Source of the DNA: Clostridia bacterium
GTDB lineage: Bacteria > Bacillota > Clostridia > Oscillospirales > Acutalibacteraceae
NCBI GenBank assembly: GCA_017513245.1
Contig: JAFXGK010000022.1
Coordinates: 1-64,000, forward strand
Direction: 5' to 3'
DNA: 64,000 nt
The translations under genes were made by a program, and so were the position numbers. Shown here one piece after another: positions 16,701-24,744 of the stretch. The notes under the pieces are model-generated. The model did not search any database and was not told where the DNA came from. It saw only the letters and a program-made list of their open reading frames with translations. Position 1 is the first letter of the stretch; every line of letters starts with the position of its first letter.

Positions 16701-19023
16701 CTTCATGGATATTTTCAGCATTCTCGGTATAGGAAGTGCCACCGATTCCTGTGGCGGAATCGCCTTCCTCAAAGCCTGTATTAAAGCCTTCATAATTATG
16801 GGGGGTAAGCTCCATGGGAGCCTTTCCGCCAATAGCGGATATCTCATAAAGGCGCATACGCGTCTCGTTTCCGCTAAGGAAAACTACACGCAGGCCAACA
16901 TAACGGCCAACCGGCTTGGAACCGCCGGCGAAAACTACCGAAGCATCGTGGTTCTCATTTGCTGAGAAAAGCTCATTTATATCGTATGTGGCAACAAGGT
17001 TTGCGGCATCGTAAAGAGTATCCTTATCGTGCGAAACATAATATTCAATACCTGTTTCATATCCACCTTGCTGACCAACAACAAACTTATCTATTACGGC
17101 AGTGTAGCCAATATCATATGTGAGGCAGGTTTTGCCGGTGATTACACTTGTAAGGTCTATTTTAGAGTTTACAACACCATCAGTTAGCGAGGTGTCCCAA
17201 CCCGATTCGCCTGCAGACGAACCGGTTAGTTCAGCAGTAAGACCGTGCAAAAGGTTTGTGTCCGCAAAAGAGGTAACGTTTCTTGTGCTGTAAAGCGCAT
17301 AAGACGCGGGCTCTGTAACCTCGCCGTAGGCCGCGATTTCAGCTATACGGAAGTTTCTGGTTTCGCTGTTCATACCATAAGTGTCCGTTAGCTTTATTGC
17401 GATATACGAACCAACCTTAGGAACGGCAAAATGAACATACTGGCTACGGTAAGACCCACTAATGTCGGTCGAACCATCATAGGTATATGCCAAATTGTTT
17501 TCATTTAAAATATCGTTGGTGCTGTTGCCTACATACACCTCATAGCTCGAGTTTTGCGCGGCAGCTCTGTTATAAAGCTCGAAGCCGTCAACCCTTGCGG
17601 TGCCGCCAAGGTCATAAACCAGCAAAATATAATCCTTATCATAACCGTAAAGGTCGCAGTGCTTTGTGGCAAGAACGGTTCCGTCGTTAAGATAGGGCCA
17701 ATTGTTACCGGCAGTGTAGTTATAGGTTTTAGCAGATGTAGATTTTGAAAGTTTAACAGTCGGTTCTTTGCCCTTTAAAAGGTTGTTTGCAGAGGAAATA
17801 CGAGCCTCAACAGTATTGCGGTCACTGTTGTAGGTTTCGGTATCGAGTTCTTTACCATCGATGAATATTTCAGCAATTCTTATTCCCCACGGAACAGACT
17901 CGCTGTTGGTTGTATCATCGAAATAAATACCGAAGAATTTACCCGTCTTACGATTAGCGTTGAAATAGTATTCCTGCACCTGTTCGGTACTTGCTGCGCC
18001 ATCCCAAGAGTAAATCATGTTTTCTTCGGAATAAAGATTATCGGCATCGTTGCCAACATAAATCTTATAAGTTGCTCTGTAATTTGCGTTGGATTGATAC
18101 ATTCTAAAGGCGCTGATTTCGGTTTCGGCACGCAGCGCAAAGGTTATAGACGGGTTTTCGATGGTATTCGAAATATAACTCTCTGTGAGAGGGTCGCCAT
18201 CATAGTATCCCGAAGCTTTAGCGGCATTATATTTGTCCATGCCGGTGTACGCATGAAGCGAAGCATGCTTAAGCAGGTTATCATTGCTTATAGATTGGTA
18301 GTTATAATATTTCTGGTCGTATGTTTTAAGCGTAAGTGCCATACCTGCAACATCTTGGTTGGTATGGGTTCCGTTAGCATAAATTTCGGCAACGCGAACT
18401 GCGCGGTTTGCCGTTGCAATAACACCCTTGCTATCCATACATTCGGTGAACTTAATTCCGATTATAGAACCCTGGGGCAGCGCGCCGTTTGCATCGGCGG
18501 TAAACTGAACGTACTGACCCATAGAGGATGTGTAACCCTCGGCGGTACCATCAAACACGTATACAGGTGTGCCGGTATACAGCGTGGCATAGTCGTTGCC
18601 AACGTAAACCTCGTAGCTGTTTCGGAGATTTGCATTCTTAAGAATCAAGCCAAACTCGGTAAGGTTATAGATATCGTCCAGCTGGAAGGTAGTATAGGAA
18701 TAAAGACCGGTATACGGATAAAACTCGTTCCACACTCCGTCCGTTGCGTTTTTAAAAGAGGGGCACGCATCCCATTTATTGCTGCTGTAATTATAGTTAT
18801 AAGGAACAGCGCCGTAAAGAATACCCTTACTGCTTTCCAGCAGTTTATCAATCGATGCTTGATTGCTTTTAAGGGTTGTTACGTCCTCTCTATAGCCCTC
18901 TTTTTCGGAAAAACTCCATGCCAATGCAGTGTCGTTGTTCATAATCGGAACAGCAACAAGCATAAGACAAACCGAAAGAGTTAAGGCCAAAAGTTTTTTA
19001 AGTTTCAAGTTTTCGCGCAACAT
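13732..19023 (-). CDS. Dockerin-bearing discoidin/CBM metallophosphoesterase
   Basis: A 1763-residue exported protein. The ATG at 19023 is favoured over a GTG at 19029 by AGGAAG spacing. After the signal peptide come about four discoidin-type (F5/8C) modules (roughly 50-770), each with phrases such as YEVYVGND, then CBM-like modules interleaved with GWY-type repeats (about 770-1360). A type I dockerin follows near 1368-1432 with two calcium loops, DTNNDGVQN and DIDRSGAID. A C-terminal metallophosphoesterase (about 1470-1763) carries QLTDVHF, TGDILS, LGNHD, FQHVP and GHYHDD. All metal ligands seem present. It heads the operon with the cohesin gene. The phosphoester substrate is unknown. Confidence 0.85.
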   Translation of the reverse strand: MLRENLKLKKLLALTLSVCLMLVAVPIMNNDTALAWSFSEKEGYREDVTTLKSNQASIDKLLESSKGILYGAVPYNYNYSSNKWDACPSFKNATDGVWNEFYPYTGLYSYTTFQLDDIYNLTEFGLILKNANLRNSYEVYVGNDYATLYTGTPVYVFDGTAEGYTSSMGQYVQFTADANGALPQGSIIGIKFTECMDSKGVIATANRAVRVAEIYANGTHTNQDVAGMALTLKTYDQKYYNYQSISNDNLLKHASLHAYTGMDKYNAAKASGYYDGDPLTESYISNTIENPSITFALRAETEISAFRMYQSNANYRATYKIYVGNDADNLYSEENMIYSWDGAASTEQVQEYYFNANRKTGKFFGIYFDDTTNSESVPWGIRIAEIFIDGKELDTETYNSDRNTVEARISSANNLLKGKEPTVKLSKSTSAKTYNYTAGNNWPYLNDGTVLATKHCDLYGYDKDYILLVYDLGGTARVDGFELYNRAAAQNSSYEVYVGNSTNDILNENNLAYTYDGSTDISGSYRSQYVHFAVPKVGSYIAIKLTDTYGMNSETRNFRIAEIAAYGEVTEPASYALYSTRNVTSFADTNLLHGLTAELTGSSAGESGWDTSLTDGVVNSKIDLTSVITGKTCLTYDIGYTAVIDKFVVGQQGGYETGIEYYVSHDKDTLYDAANLVATYDINELFSANENHDASVVFAGGSKPVGRYVGLRVVFLSGNETRMRLYEISAIGGKAPMELTPHNYEGFNTGFEEGDSATGIGGTSYTENAENIHEGSASRLHAAGANAAEWLVEDYNLIAGRTYDISFWYKADNGTSVGSVNGNALVGNGEWKQYTETVTTDKEGALAINLNAAEADVYLDDISIVPVITVINDGVVGGTGEVNITTNDEGKKVATFTATRDFGYDLQHWTDMAGNVVSEDATYVATNPWPGYTLKPVFEKQQSAFDFEDENIITSDDAAWYTPETEGFTYKFVYSGNKSIKYSVNAQGDVIALPVDLAAGTSYTVSFKYIAQTQSASVSAAIGLNGTTVETVALSAADEWQTCTAEITTAADSDEITLVISGDSAVYYIDDICVEPTADEGKITVSVGAAQNGNASASDSKIVAEKPVKFTAKANSGYVFDKWINAAGETVSHNSTFVMLGITEDVTLTPVFVKVTDDTATYGFETPSNGKMEGIAEFYTPTTYGYNNEYVHWGNNSIRMDGYGSSYTYSYVLKAGQDYRLAFWYLLPESTSATINFTLGDTTYAGCTAKGIWNERFCKLTPTEDMQLTITVSGGAGPVYIDDIIIEPYHTVSVDDAISRYVSVSTVEPLHGDTITASVKRAVGEHELFYGWLKNGVLTEAATYDVEFTITEDLVIDEALIGTPVYVNRYDTNNDGVQNIADLVYATRKSESGYVLGSDIDRSGAIDNDDFKVLRTKLLGYEIASERDAYLSQEKHTITGSSDDLTTWMYELGDTNVIVREAVFDSGKNNGEIVEIVQLTDVHFTELNDRDIAEANPTVLSTWDKEPSKDPAKRVRNASICMEYANYFYDQTVITGDILSFLTWGGIEQIKNTLWGKDPSAMITLGNHDMMMRSQGLVGETVQLESRYSTLQENWRHDAYYTSRVIKDKVMVVQMDNALSRYSEEQYEKLAADIEKARENGYIILIFQHVPIVTNNPEYKEIRPIYTNDSSIVYDFSANTDSNGKNFDGVRTNKDATTTKVYNLITQNADVIKGLFCGHYHDDFYCEVKATEKDGTETVIPQYVVESTAFDSGKGHVMKITVK

Positions 19024-19047
19024 TATCACTTCCTAAGTTTTAATTCG

Positions 19048-19060
19048 TTAAAGCGTTAAA
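19048..19060 (-). promoter_or_regulatory. Candidate operator shared with 27941-27953
   Basis: The 13-mer TTTAACGCTTTAA (minus strand) lies just downstream of the -10 box of this operon. The identical 13-mer, in opposite orientation, lies in the leader of the ABC transporter operon. The shape resembles LacI-family operators, but no such regulator is in the window. Confidence 0.4.
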
Positions 19061-19074
19061 CTTATACACAATGT

Positions 19075-19104
19075 ATTATAGCATTAAATCAAAAATACCG
19101 TCAA
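19075..19104 (-). promoter_or_regulatory. Promoter of the dockerin/cohesin operon
   Basis: Minus-strand TTGACG (19099-19104), an 18-base spacer and TATAAT (19075-19080) lie about 52 bases before the ATG at 19023. Confidence 0.75.
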
Positions 19105-19187
19105 GAAAAAACTGTTGTTTTTCCACCGTATACAAAAAGAGGTAAAAAAACAGCATATAAATTGAATGTACAGCACATCCGAAGCCA

Positions 19188-19215
19188 TTTTTAACAAATT
19201 ATCTTTTGTTAAAAA
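19188..19215. repeat. AT-rich inverted repeat in a divergent intergenic region
   Basis: TTTTTAACAAA (19188-19198) and TTTGTTAAAAA (19205-19215) form an 11-base inverted repeat with a 6-base loop, between the dockerin operon and the phosphatase gene. It may be a regulator site or an AT-rich hairpin. The rest of the 19105-19290 gap shows only weak promoter-like boxes. Confidence 0.4.
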
Positions 19216-19290
19216 ATATACTGCAAAAGCCTGATATAAAAAACTATATACTATTTCCCCGCGGTGTGTTACAATTAAAGCGGTGATTTG

Positions 19291-19740
19291 ATGATAAAAA
19301 TTATGTTTGTCTGCCACGGCAATATTTGCCGAAGTCCTATGGCGGAATTTATATTTAAGAAAATGGTGTCCGATGCGGGCCGCGAGGACGAGTTTTACGT
19401 TGCGTCATCGGCCACAAGCACCGAAGAAATTTGGAACGGCATCGGCAACCCCGTTTATCCCCCTGCGCGGGAAGAACTGCTGCGACACGGTATTGACCCT
19501 CGCGGCAAGCGCGCCGTACAGTTAAAGCGGGACGACCTTGAAAAATACGACCTTTTCGTGTGTATGGACCGCAACAATATCCGCGGTGCGGCAAGGATTT
19601 TGGGCAGCGACGATAAACTTTGTCTGCTTAAGGACTTTACCGACGGCGGCAACGTCAGTGATCCCTGGTACAGCGGCGACTTTGTTACGGCTTATAACGA
19701 TATTTACGAAGGCTGTAAGGCCTTGCTCGAAAAATACTAA
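19291..19740 (+). CDS. Low molecular weight protein-tyrosine phosphatase
   Basis: A 149-residue cytosolic phosphatase. The P-loop CHGNICRS (catalytic Cys8, Arg14) is at the N-terminus. The general acid Asp is probably in VSDPWYSGDF near residue 130. Length is typical of the family, which acts on phosphotyrosine or arginine-phosphate. The ATG at 19291 is preferred over a TTG one codon upstream. It lies 20 bases before dgoK and is likely co-transcribed with it, although no functional link is obvious. Confidence 0.92.
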   Translation: MIKIMFVCHGNICRSPMAEFIFKKMVSDAGREDEFYVASSATSTEEIWNGIGNPVYPPAREELLRHGIDPRGKRAVQLKRDDLEKYDLFVCMDRNNIRGAARILGSDDKLCLLKDFTDGGNVSDPWYSGDFVTAYNDIYEGCKALLEKY

Positions 19741-19760
19741 CCCGATTGCGAGGAGTTACG

Positions 19761-20684
19761 ATGGCAAACTATATAGTCATTGACGGCGGCACCACCACCA
19801 CGCGAATAGGCCTCGCCGTTGACGGAAAGATTATTGATAAGATTAAAATCCCCCTCGGAGCCCGGGCTAATATGGAAAAACCCGGCACACTTGAAGCAGA
19901 GGTAAAAAACGCTGTAAACCAACTGCAGGGCAGGCACTCGGTCACGCCCGAATGTATACTCGCCGCAGGAATGATAACCAGCGAATTCGGACTTTTCTGT
20001 CTTCCTCATATTGAAGCGCCTGCAGGGATTGACGAGTTGGCGGCCGCAACCAAAACGGTAACGCTACATAATGTGTCTTCCCTTCCCTTTTATTTCGTGC
20101 CGGGAGTTAAAACACTCGGCCGACTTGAAGAAAGCGATATGATGCGCGGCGAGGAATGTGAGGTTTTCGGCCTTTACGATATAAACGGCGACGGCATATA
20201 CGTGCTGCCCGGCTCGCACTCGAAAATCATACGGATAGCAGGCGGTAAAATCACCGATTTTCGCACTCTGCTTACGGGTGAAATGGTGGCTTCGCTCTGT
20301 GGCGGCACAATACTTCGCGATGCGGTAAAGCTTTCGTCCTCGCTCGAAGAGAGCTATCTGCTCGGCGGCTACCGCTACTGTCGCGAGCACGGCATAAACG
20401 AGGCGCTCTTTAAGGTTAGAATTCTTAAAAATCTAATGTCGGCATCGGCTGACGAGGTTTATTCCTTCTTCCTCGGTGCGGTCTTGGAGGGCGAAATCAA
20501 GAATATTCTCACCTACCCCGACGCCCGTATTTTCGTTGCGGGAAAGGCTGAACTTCGCCACGCGACGGCGGTTATCTTAAAGGCCGAGGGCAAGACCGCC
20601 ACCGAGCTTGATGACGACGCGGTAGACGGCAGCACCTTCCTTGGTATGATAAAAATATTCGAAAACAAAAAAAGCAATAATTAG
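19761..20684 (+). CDS. dgoK: 2-dehydro-3-deoxygalactonokinase
   Basis: A 307-residue cytosolic kinase of the DgoK family, which phosphorylates 2-keto-3-deoxygalactonate in the DeLey-Doudoroff galactonate pathway. The N-terminal phosphate-binding IDGGTTTTRIGL (residues 7-18), the AAGMITSEFG segment and the LPGSHSK motif near residue 156 are all characteristic. The ATG at 19761 has AGGAG five bases upstream. The usual partner aldolase (KDPGal aldolase) and galactonate dehydratase are not in the window. Confidence 0.85.
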   Translation: MANYIVIDGGTTTTRIGLAVDGKIIDKIKIPLGARANMEKPGTLEAEVKNAVNQLQGRHSVTPECILAAGMITSEFGLFCLPHIEAPAGIDELAAATKTVTLHNVSSLPFYFVPGVKTLGRLEESDMMRGEECEVFGLYDINGDGIYVLPGSHSKIIRIAGGKITDFRTLLTGEMVASLCGGTILRDAVKLSSSLEESYLLGGYRYCREHGINEALFKVRILKNLMSASADEVYSFFLGAVLEGEIKNILTYPDARIFVAGKAELRHATAVILKAEGKTATELDDDAVDGSTFLGMIKIFENKKSNN

Positions 20685-20703
20685 GGGCAGCGCTCTTAAG
20701 AAC

Positions 20704-20737
20704 AAAAAAGATGCACGAAAAACTCGTGCATCTTTTA
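20704..20737. terminator. Bidirectional terminator
   Basis: Stem AAAGATGCACGA/TCGTGCATCTTT flanked by A- and T-runs, between the convergent dgoK and TIM-barrel genes. Confidence 0.9.
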
Positions 20738-20752
20738 ATTTAAAGCTTTGGT

Positions 20753-21613
20753 TTATAAACGTTCAAACATATCGGCAAGTTTTTTCGCGCTTTCACTAAG
20801 CTTTACTACACCACTGAAAACGTTATCTTCATTATAATCCTTCAAAAACGTGTCGGCCTCTAAAGTAAAATAGCCTTTATAGTTGATTTCCTTAAGAGCC
20901 CTTACGATAGCATCAAAATCGATGCTCATTGAAAAGGGAATTTGGTGGCTGTCGTGCCAACGATCGTTATCATGAATATGCAGAGCTTGAAGGCGGTGAC
21001 CCAGCGTTTTTATCATATTAACGGCTCCGTCGCCCGAACCACGCATCTCGGCATGGCCTAAATCAAGACACGCAACAAGAAAATCGCTGCCGACAACGTC
21101 AATATGTTTTTTGAAATCTTCGCCTGTTGCGCATGCGGCAAAGGAGGATTCATCTTTGGTTTTATCCCAGTTCCACATATTTTCTGTGGCAATTTTAACG
21201 CCATAGCTCTTCGCAAAGGGCAGCAGTTCGGCATACATTTCGGCGTTTTGCTCTGCGGTTTTGTTGTTATCGGGATGGATAATACAAATTTCACCGCCCG
21301 CCTCTGCGGTACATTCAATGGCTCGCTTTAAACACGAGCGAACTTCAGGCACGTGAACAGGAAAAGGAGCGTGTGACTGATTGCATACAATACCGTTGTC
21401 GAGACCTATTTTTTTGAGCTTTCTTGCAAATTCAAGGTAATGAATCCCATTCAGCTGATTGGAGGCTTCTAACGGCAGCGGAGCCTCTTTGCTTCCGCGC
21501 ATATCGAACATTGAAAAATCCCAAGCGTCGAACCCTGCCTTTGCGCAGAGCTCTACCGCCTTTTCCATACCGACTTTTTTTGCTATTGAATTAATTTCAG
21601 TCGATGTTTTCAT
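20753..21613 (-). CDS. Sugar phosphate isomerase/epimerase, TIM barrel
   Basis: A 286-residue protein of the AP-endonuclease-2/xylose-isomerase-like TIM barrel superfamily. Expected metal-site residues are visible in IHPDNNK, IATENMW, CLDLGHAE, LHIHDND and FTLEAD. Substrates of this family are ketoses, inositols or tagatose-type sugars and cannot be told from sequence. The start at 21613 is preferred over 21643 because AGGGGGA lies just upstream. It stands alone between two terminators. Confidence 0.85.
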   Translation of the reverse strand: MKTSTEINSIAKKVGMEKAVELCAKAGFDAWDFSMFDMRGSKEAPLPLEASNQLNGIHYLEFARKLKKIGLDNGIVCNQSHAPFPVHVPEVRSCLKRAIECTAEAGGEICIIHPDNNKTAEQNAEMYAELLPFAKSYGVKIATENMWNWDKTKDESSFAACATGEDFKKHIDVVGSDFLVACLDLGHAEMRGSGDGAVNMIKTLGHRLQALHIHDNDRWHDSHQIPFSMSIDFDAIVRALKEINYKGYFTLEADTFLKDYNEDNVFSGVVKLSESAKKLADMFERL

Positions 21614-21700
21614 TGAAAATCCCCCCTGTAAGCTTAGCTGCAACCGCCTTTATCTAACCGCATTATAGCATTTTCTTCGGTTTTCAGTCAAGCGAAAATA

Positions 21701-21730
21701 AAATCCCCTCGGAGCAACCGAGGGGATTAA
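21701..21730 (-). terminator. Terminator of the proline operon
   Basis: Stem AATCCCCTCGG/CCGAGGGGATT around AGCAA. On the minus strand it is followed by TTTTATTTTCGC. It lies about 80 bases after the proC stop. Confidence 0.85.
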
Positions 21731-21811
21731 TTATTTGATTAGATGTGGGCCTCTTAACGAAATCCGCCCAATTACAAAGCAGCCGATAAAAAAATCTTTA
21801 AGTCTTGCTTT

Positions 21812-22606
21812 TTATTGTTTTCCAAGCTCCTTGGTTCGTTTAAAAGACTTGGCAACAGCGGCCGAAATTATACCCGAAAGGTCGTCGTCCTCAAGTGAGC
21901 GAACCCCCTCGATTGTGCTGCCGCCGGGACTGCATACCGCATCGATAAGTTCCCTCGGAGTTTTGTCGCTCTGCATAAGGTTAAGCGCCGAGCCAAATAC
22001 GGTTTGGGCCGCGAAGGTAAGCGCTTTATCATCAGCAAGTCCGCATTCGGCTCCGCCGTCGGCCAACGCCTTTATAAACATATACACAAATGCAGGTCCG
22101 CAACCCGAAACTACTGTCGCGGCATCGATAAGTTCCTCTTTTATTTCGTCGAGTTTGCCCGAAGCCGACATAAACTCACAAAATACGGTTTTATCGGATT
22201 CGGTTACCAAACCATTTCCGCAGTAGACTATCATTCCTTCGCCCACCGCCACGGGAGTATTGGGCATTATGCGGATAACGGGAGCAGTTCCTACCGCCTC
22301 GCTCACCCGGTCGGACGGCACTCCTGCCGCCATCGAAACCAGCACAAAGCGGTCTTCTCTTTCCGAGAGAACGGGGGCAATATCGGCGAGTAAGGGGAAT
22401 AGCACCTGCGGCTTTACACCCAAAAATATATAGTCGCATTCGCGGCAGATTTCCTCATTCGATGAGATATTTGCCGAAAGTTTTTTTGCCAAGGCATCGC
22501 GTTTTTCGATGTCGTTATCGGCAAGGAAAATATCGTTTTGCTGCTTTGCGGCGGCCGAAGCCAAGGCTCCGCCCATATTTCCGCAGCCGATAAATCCTAT
22601 TTTCAT
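21812..22606 (-). CDS. proC: Pyrroline-5-carboxylate reductase
   Basis: A 264-residue enzyme that reduces pyrroline-5-carboxylate to proline with NAD(P)H. The Rossmann motif FIGCGNMGGA is at residues 4-13, and the conserved C-terminal signature CSPGGSTIEGVRSLE is present. Length is normal. It follows proA directly. A GTG at 22615 that overlaps the proA stop is an alternative start to the ATG at 22606. It is the last gene of proB-proA-proC. Confidence 0.95.
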   Translation of the reverse strand: MKIGFIGCGNMGGALASAAAKQQNDIFLADNDIEKRDALAKKLSANISSNEEICRECDYIFLGVKPQVLFPLLADIAPVLSEREDRFVLVSMAAGVPSDRVSEAVGTAPVIRIMPNTPVAVGEGMIVYCGNGLVTESDKTVFCEFMSASGKLDEIKEELIDAATVVSGCGPAFVYMFIKALADGGAECGLADDKALTFAAQTVFGSALNLMQSDKTPRELIDAVCSPGGSTIEGVRSLEDDDLSGIISAAVAKSFKRTKELGKQ

Positions 22607-22614
22607 TTTTATCA

Positions 22615-23871
22615 CTACCTTATTTGTCCGTTTCCGTTTATAACGTATTTATACGAGGTCAGCTCGCACAGCCCCATCGGGCCGCGGGCGTGAAGCTTTT
22701 GGGTTGAGATTCCCATTTCGCACCCGAGGCCGAACTCGCCGCCGTCGGTAAAACGAGTAGATGCGTTAACGTATACGGCTGCGCTGTCAACACGCGAGGT
22801 AAAACGTTCGGCGTTTTCTTTGTTTTCGGTTACGATACATTCGCTGTGGCCTGTGGAGTGTGCGGCGATGTGGGCGATTGCCTCATCGACGCTGTCCACC
22901 ACGCGCACCGCGAGAATATAATCGAGAAATTCGGTATCAAAATCACGGTCACCCGCCGTCGTGCCGTCGATAATCGCTACGGCGCGCGTATCAAGGCGAA
23001 GTTCTACGGGGGTAAGACCGGCCTTCTTGCGGTCATCCACCAGAACACGCTTAACTTCAGGCAATACACCGTCGGCTACCGCCTTGTGTATAAGCATTAC
23101 CTCAGCCGCGTTGCAAACCGAGGGACGGCTGGTTTTTGCGTTGTTTATAATGTTTACTGCCTTTTCCTTATCGGCAAACTCGTCAATATAAACGTGGCAG
23201 ATTCCGGTGCCCGTTTCGATGCAGGGCACCTTCGCATTCTCAACGCAGGAGCGAATAAGTCCTGCGCCGCCGCGGGGAATAAGCATATCGACAAGTCCGC
23301 GAGCCGTCATAAGTGCGTTTGCGCTGTCACGCGAGGTATCCTCAACCAGATTTATTACGTCTTCGGGCATACCTGCAGCCGCAACACCCTCGCGAAGGGC
23401 GGTTGCTATGGCTTTATTAGAATTTATGGCCTCTTTTCCGCCACGCAGAACGCATACGTTGCCGCTCTTTATAGAGAGGGCTGCGGCATCGCTCGTTACG
23501 TTAGGGCGGCTTTCGTATATCATCGCAAGCACACCGAGCGGAATCGATATTTTAGTTATTTCTATACCGTTTTCGCGTGTGACGAAATCGAGTTTTCTTC
23601 CCAGCGGGTCGGGCAGGCGCGTAACCTCAACCACGGCGTCGGCCATGGCGCCGATTCGCTCCTTCGTGAGGCGAAGTCGATCCTTCATTACCTCGCTGAT
23701 TTTACCGTCGGCATTGGCCAAATCAATATCGTTTGCGGCAAGTATTTGATCGGTATTTGCACGCAAAGCCTCGGCCATCGCAAGGAGAGCCCGATTGCGC
23801 GTATCATTATCGGTTGTGGCGAGAAAAGCCTTGTGCACTACGGCCTTTTCAAGCAGTTCTTTAACTGTCAT
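22615..23871 (-). CDS. proA: Gamma-glutamyl phosphate reductase
   Basis: A 418-residue enzyme of the aldehyde dehydrogenase superfamily, converting glutamyl-5-phosphate to the semialdehyde. The catalytic Cys is in RPSVCNAAEV near residue 255. PRGGAGLI and GPMGLCELTSYKY are family signatures. Length is typical. It lies 3 bases after proB and overlaps or abuts proC, so the three form one transcript. Confidence 0.96.
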   Translation of the reverse strand: MTVKELLEKAVVHKAFLATTDNDTRNRALLAMAEALRANTDQILAANDIDLANADGKISEVMKDRLRLTKERIGAMADAVVEVTRLPDPLGRKLDFVTRENGIEITKISIPLGVLAMIYESRPNVTSDAAALSIKSGNVCVLRGGKEAINSNKAIATALREGVAAAGMPEDVINLVEDTSRDSANALMTARGLVDMLIPRGGAGLIRSCVENAKVPCIETGTGICHVYIDEFADKEKAVNIINNAKTSRPSVCNAAEVMLIHKAVADGVLPEVKRVLVDDRKKAGLTPVELRLDTRAVAIIDGTTAGDRDFDTEFLDYILAVRVVDSVDEAIAHIAAHSTGHSECIVTENKENAERFTSRVDSAAVYVNASTRFTDGGEFGLGCEMGISTQKLHARGPMGLCELTSYKYVINGNGQIR

Positions 23872-23874
23872 AAA

Positions 23875-24642
23875 CTATCCCTTCTTGTGAAAGCGTGTGC
23901 CAACGGGCTTGCCGTCGGCTATGTCGTAAAGAAGATACGGGTCGTTACCCGAGGCTATTATCATATCGGTGCCGTTCTCCATACAGAGTGTTGCGGCCGA
24001 AAGCTTGGTATGCATTCCGCCCGTTCCGAGCGAGGAACCTGCACCGCCTGCGAGGGCGATTATATCGTCGGTTATCTCGGTTACGTCGGCAATCAGCGTC
24101 GCGGTCGGGTCGGTCTTGGGGTCGGCGGTGAAGAGGCCGTCGATATCCGACAAAATTACGAGCAAATCTGCGCGAGTGCTTACGGCAACGATGGCGCCGA
24201 GGGTATCGTTATCGCCCACTGCAATTTCATCGGTAGCCACCGTATCGTTTTCGTTGATAATCGGCAGCGCACCCATCTCAAGCAGTCGGTTTACCGTATT
24301 ATTGAAGTTTTGATGGCGCTCTTCGTTTTGAAGGTCGCTACCTGTTATGAGTATTTGTCCTATTACGTGACCGTACTCGGAAAACAGCTTATCGTAGGTG
24401 TACATCAGTTCGCACTGACCTACAGCGGCCGCCGCCTGCTTGCCTGCCATATCCTTCGGTCTTTCGCGAAGGGAGAGTTTACCTACGCCCATTCCGATTG
24501 CGCCCGAGGACACGAGTATTACCTCGTTGCCTGCGTTTTTCAGGTCACTTAACACCTTACATATACTCTCTACGTGACGAATGTTGAGGTTGCCTGTGGC
24601 ATGAGTCAACGTAGAGGTTCCGATTTTTACAACAATTCTCAT
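23875..24642 (-). CDS. proB: Glutamate 5-kinase, short form
   Basis: A 255-residue amino acid kinase that makes glutamyl-5-phosphate, the first step of proline synthesis. VKIGTSTLT, VSSGAIGMG, INENDTVA and SDIDGLFTADP are all present. The C-terminal PUA domain found in the roughly 370-residue enterobacterial form is absent, as in several other short-form ProB enzymes. It is the first gene of proB-proA-proC. Confidence 0.95.
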   Translation of the reverse strand: MRIVVKIGTSTLTHATGNLNIRHVESICKVLSDLKNAGNEVILVSSGAIGMGVGKLSLRERPKDMAGKQAAAAVGQCELMYTYDKLFSEYGHVIGQILITGSDLQNEERHQNFNNTVNRLLEMGALPIINENDTVATDEIAVGDNDTLGAIVAVSTRADLLVILSDIDGLFTADPKTDPTATLIADVTEITDDIIALAGGAGSSLGTGGMHTKLSAATLCMENGTDMIIASGNDPYLLYDIADGKPVGTRFHKKG

Positions 24643-24708
24643 ATTTTTACCCTCCGAATCGGGTTTTCTTTAAGTATAACACAAATTTCTTCAAACACAA
24701 TAAAAATC

Positions 24709-24739
24709 ATTCAAGGGCACCGCATATAAACGGTGCCCT
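24709..24739 (-). terminator. Terminator of the ABC transporter operon
   Basis: Stem AGGGCACCG/CGGTGCCCT (24714-24722 with 24731-24739). The minus-strand T-run (GATTTTTATTG) is interrupted, while the plus side has six T. Confidence 0.7.
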
Positions 24740-24744
24740 GTTTT

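Noticed and set aside
22846-24552. A 568-codon open frame on the plus strand
   Set aside because: It lies entirely opposite proA and proB, which have clear family motifs, and has no ribosome binding site or recognisable domain. It is a frame shadow.
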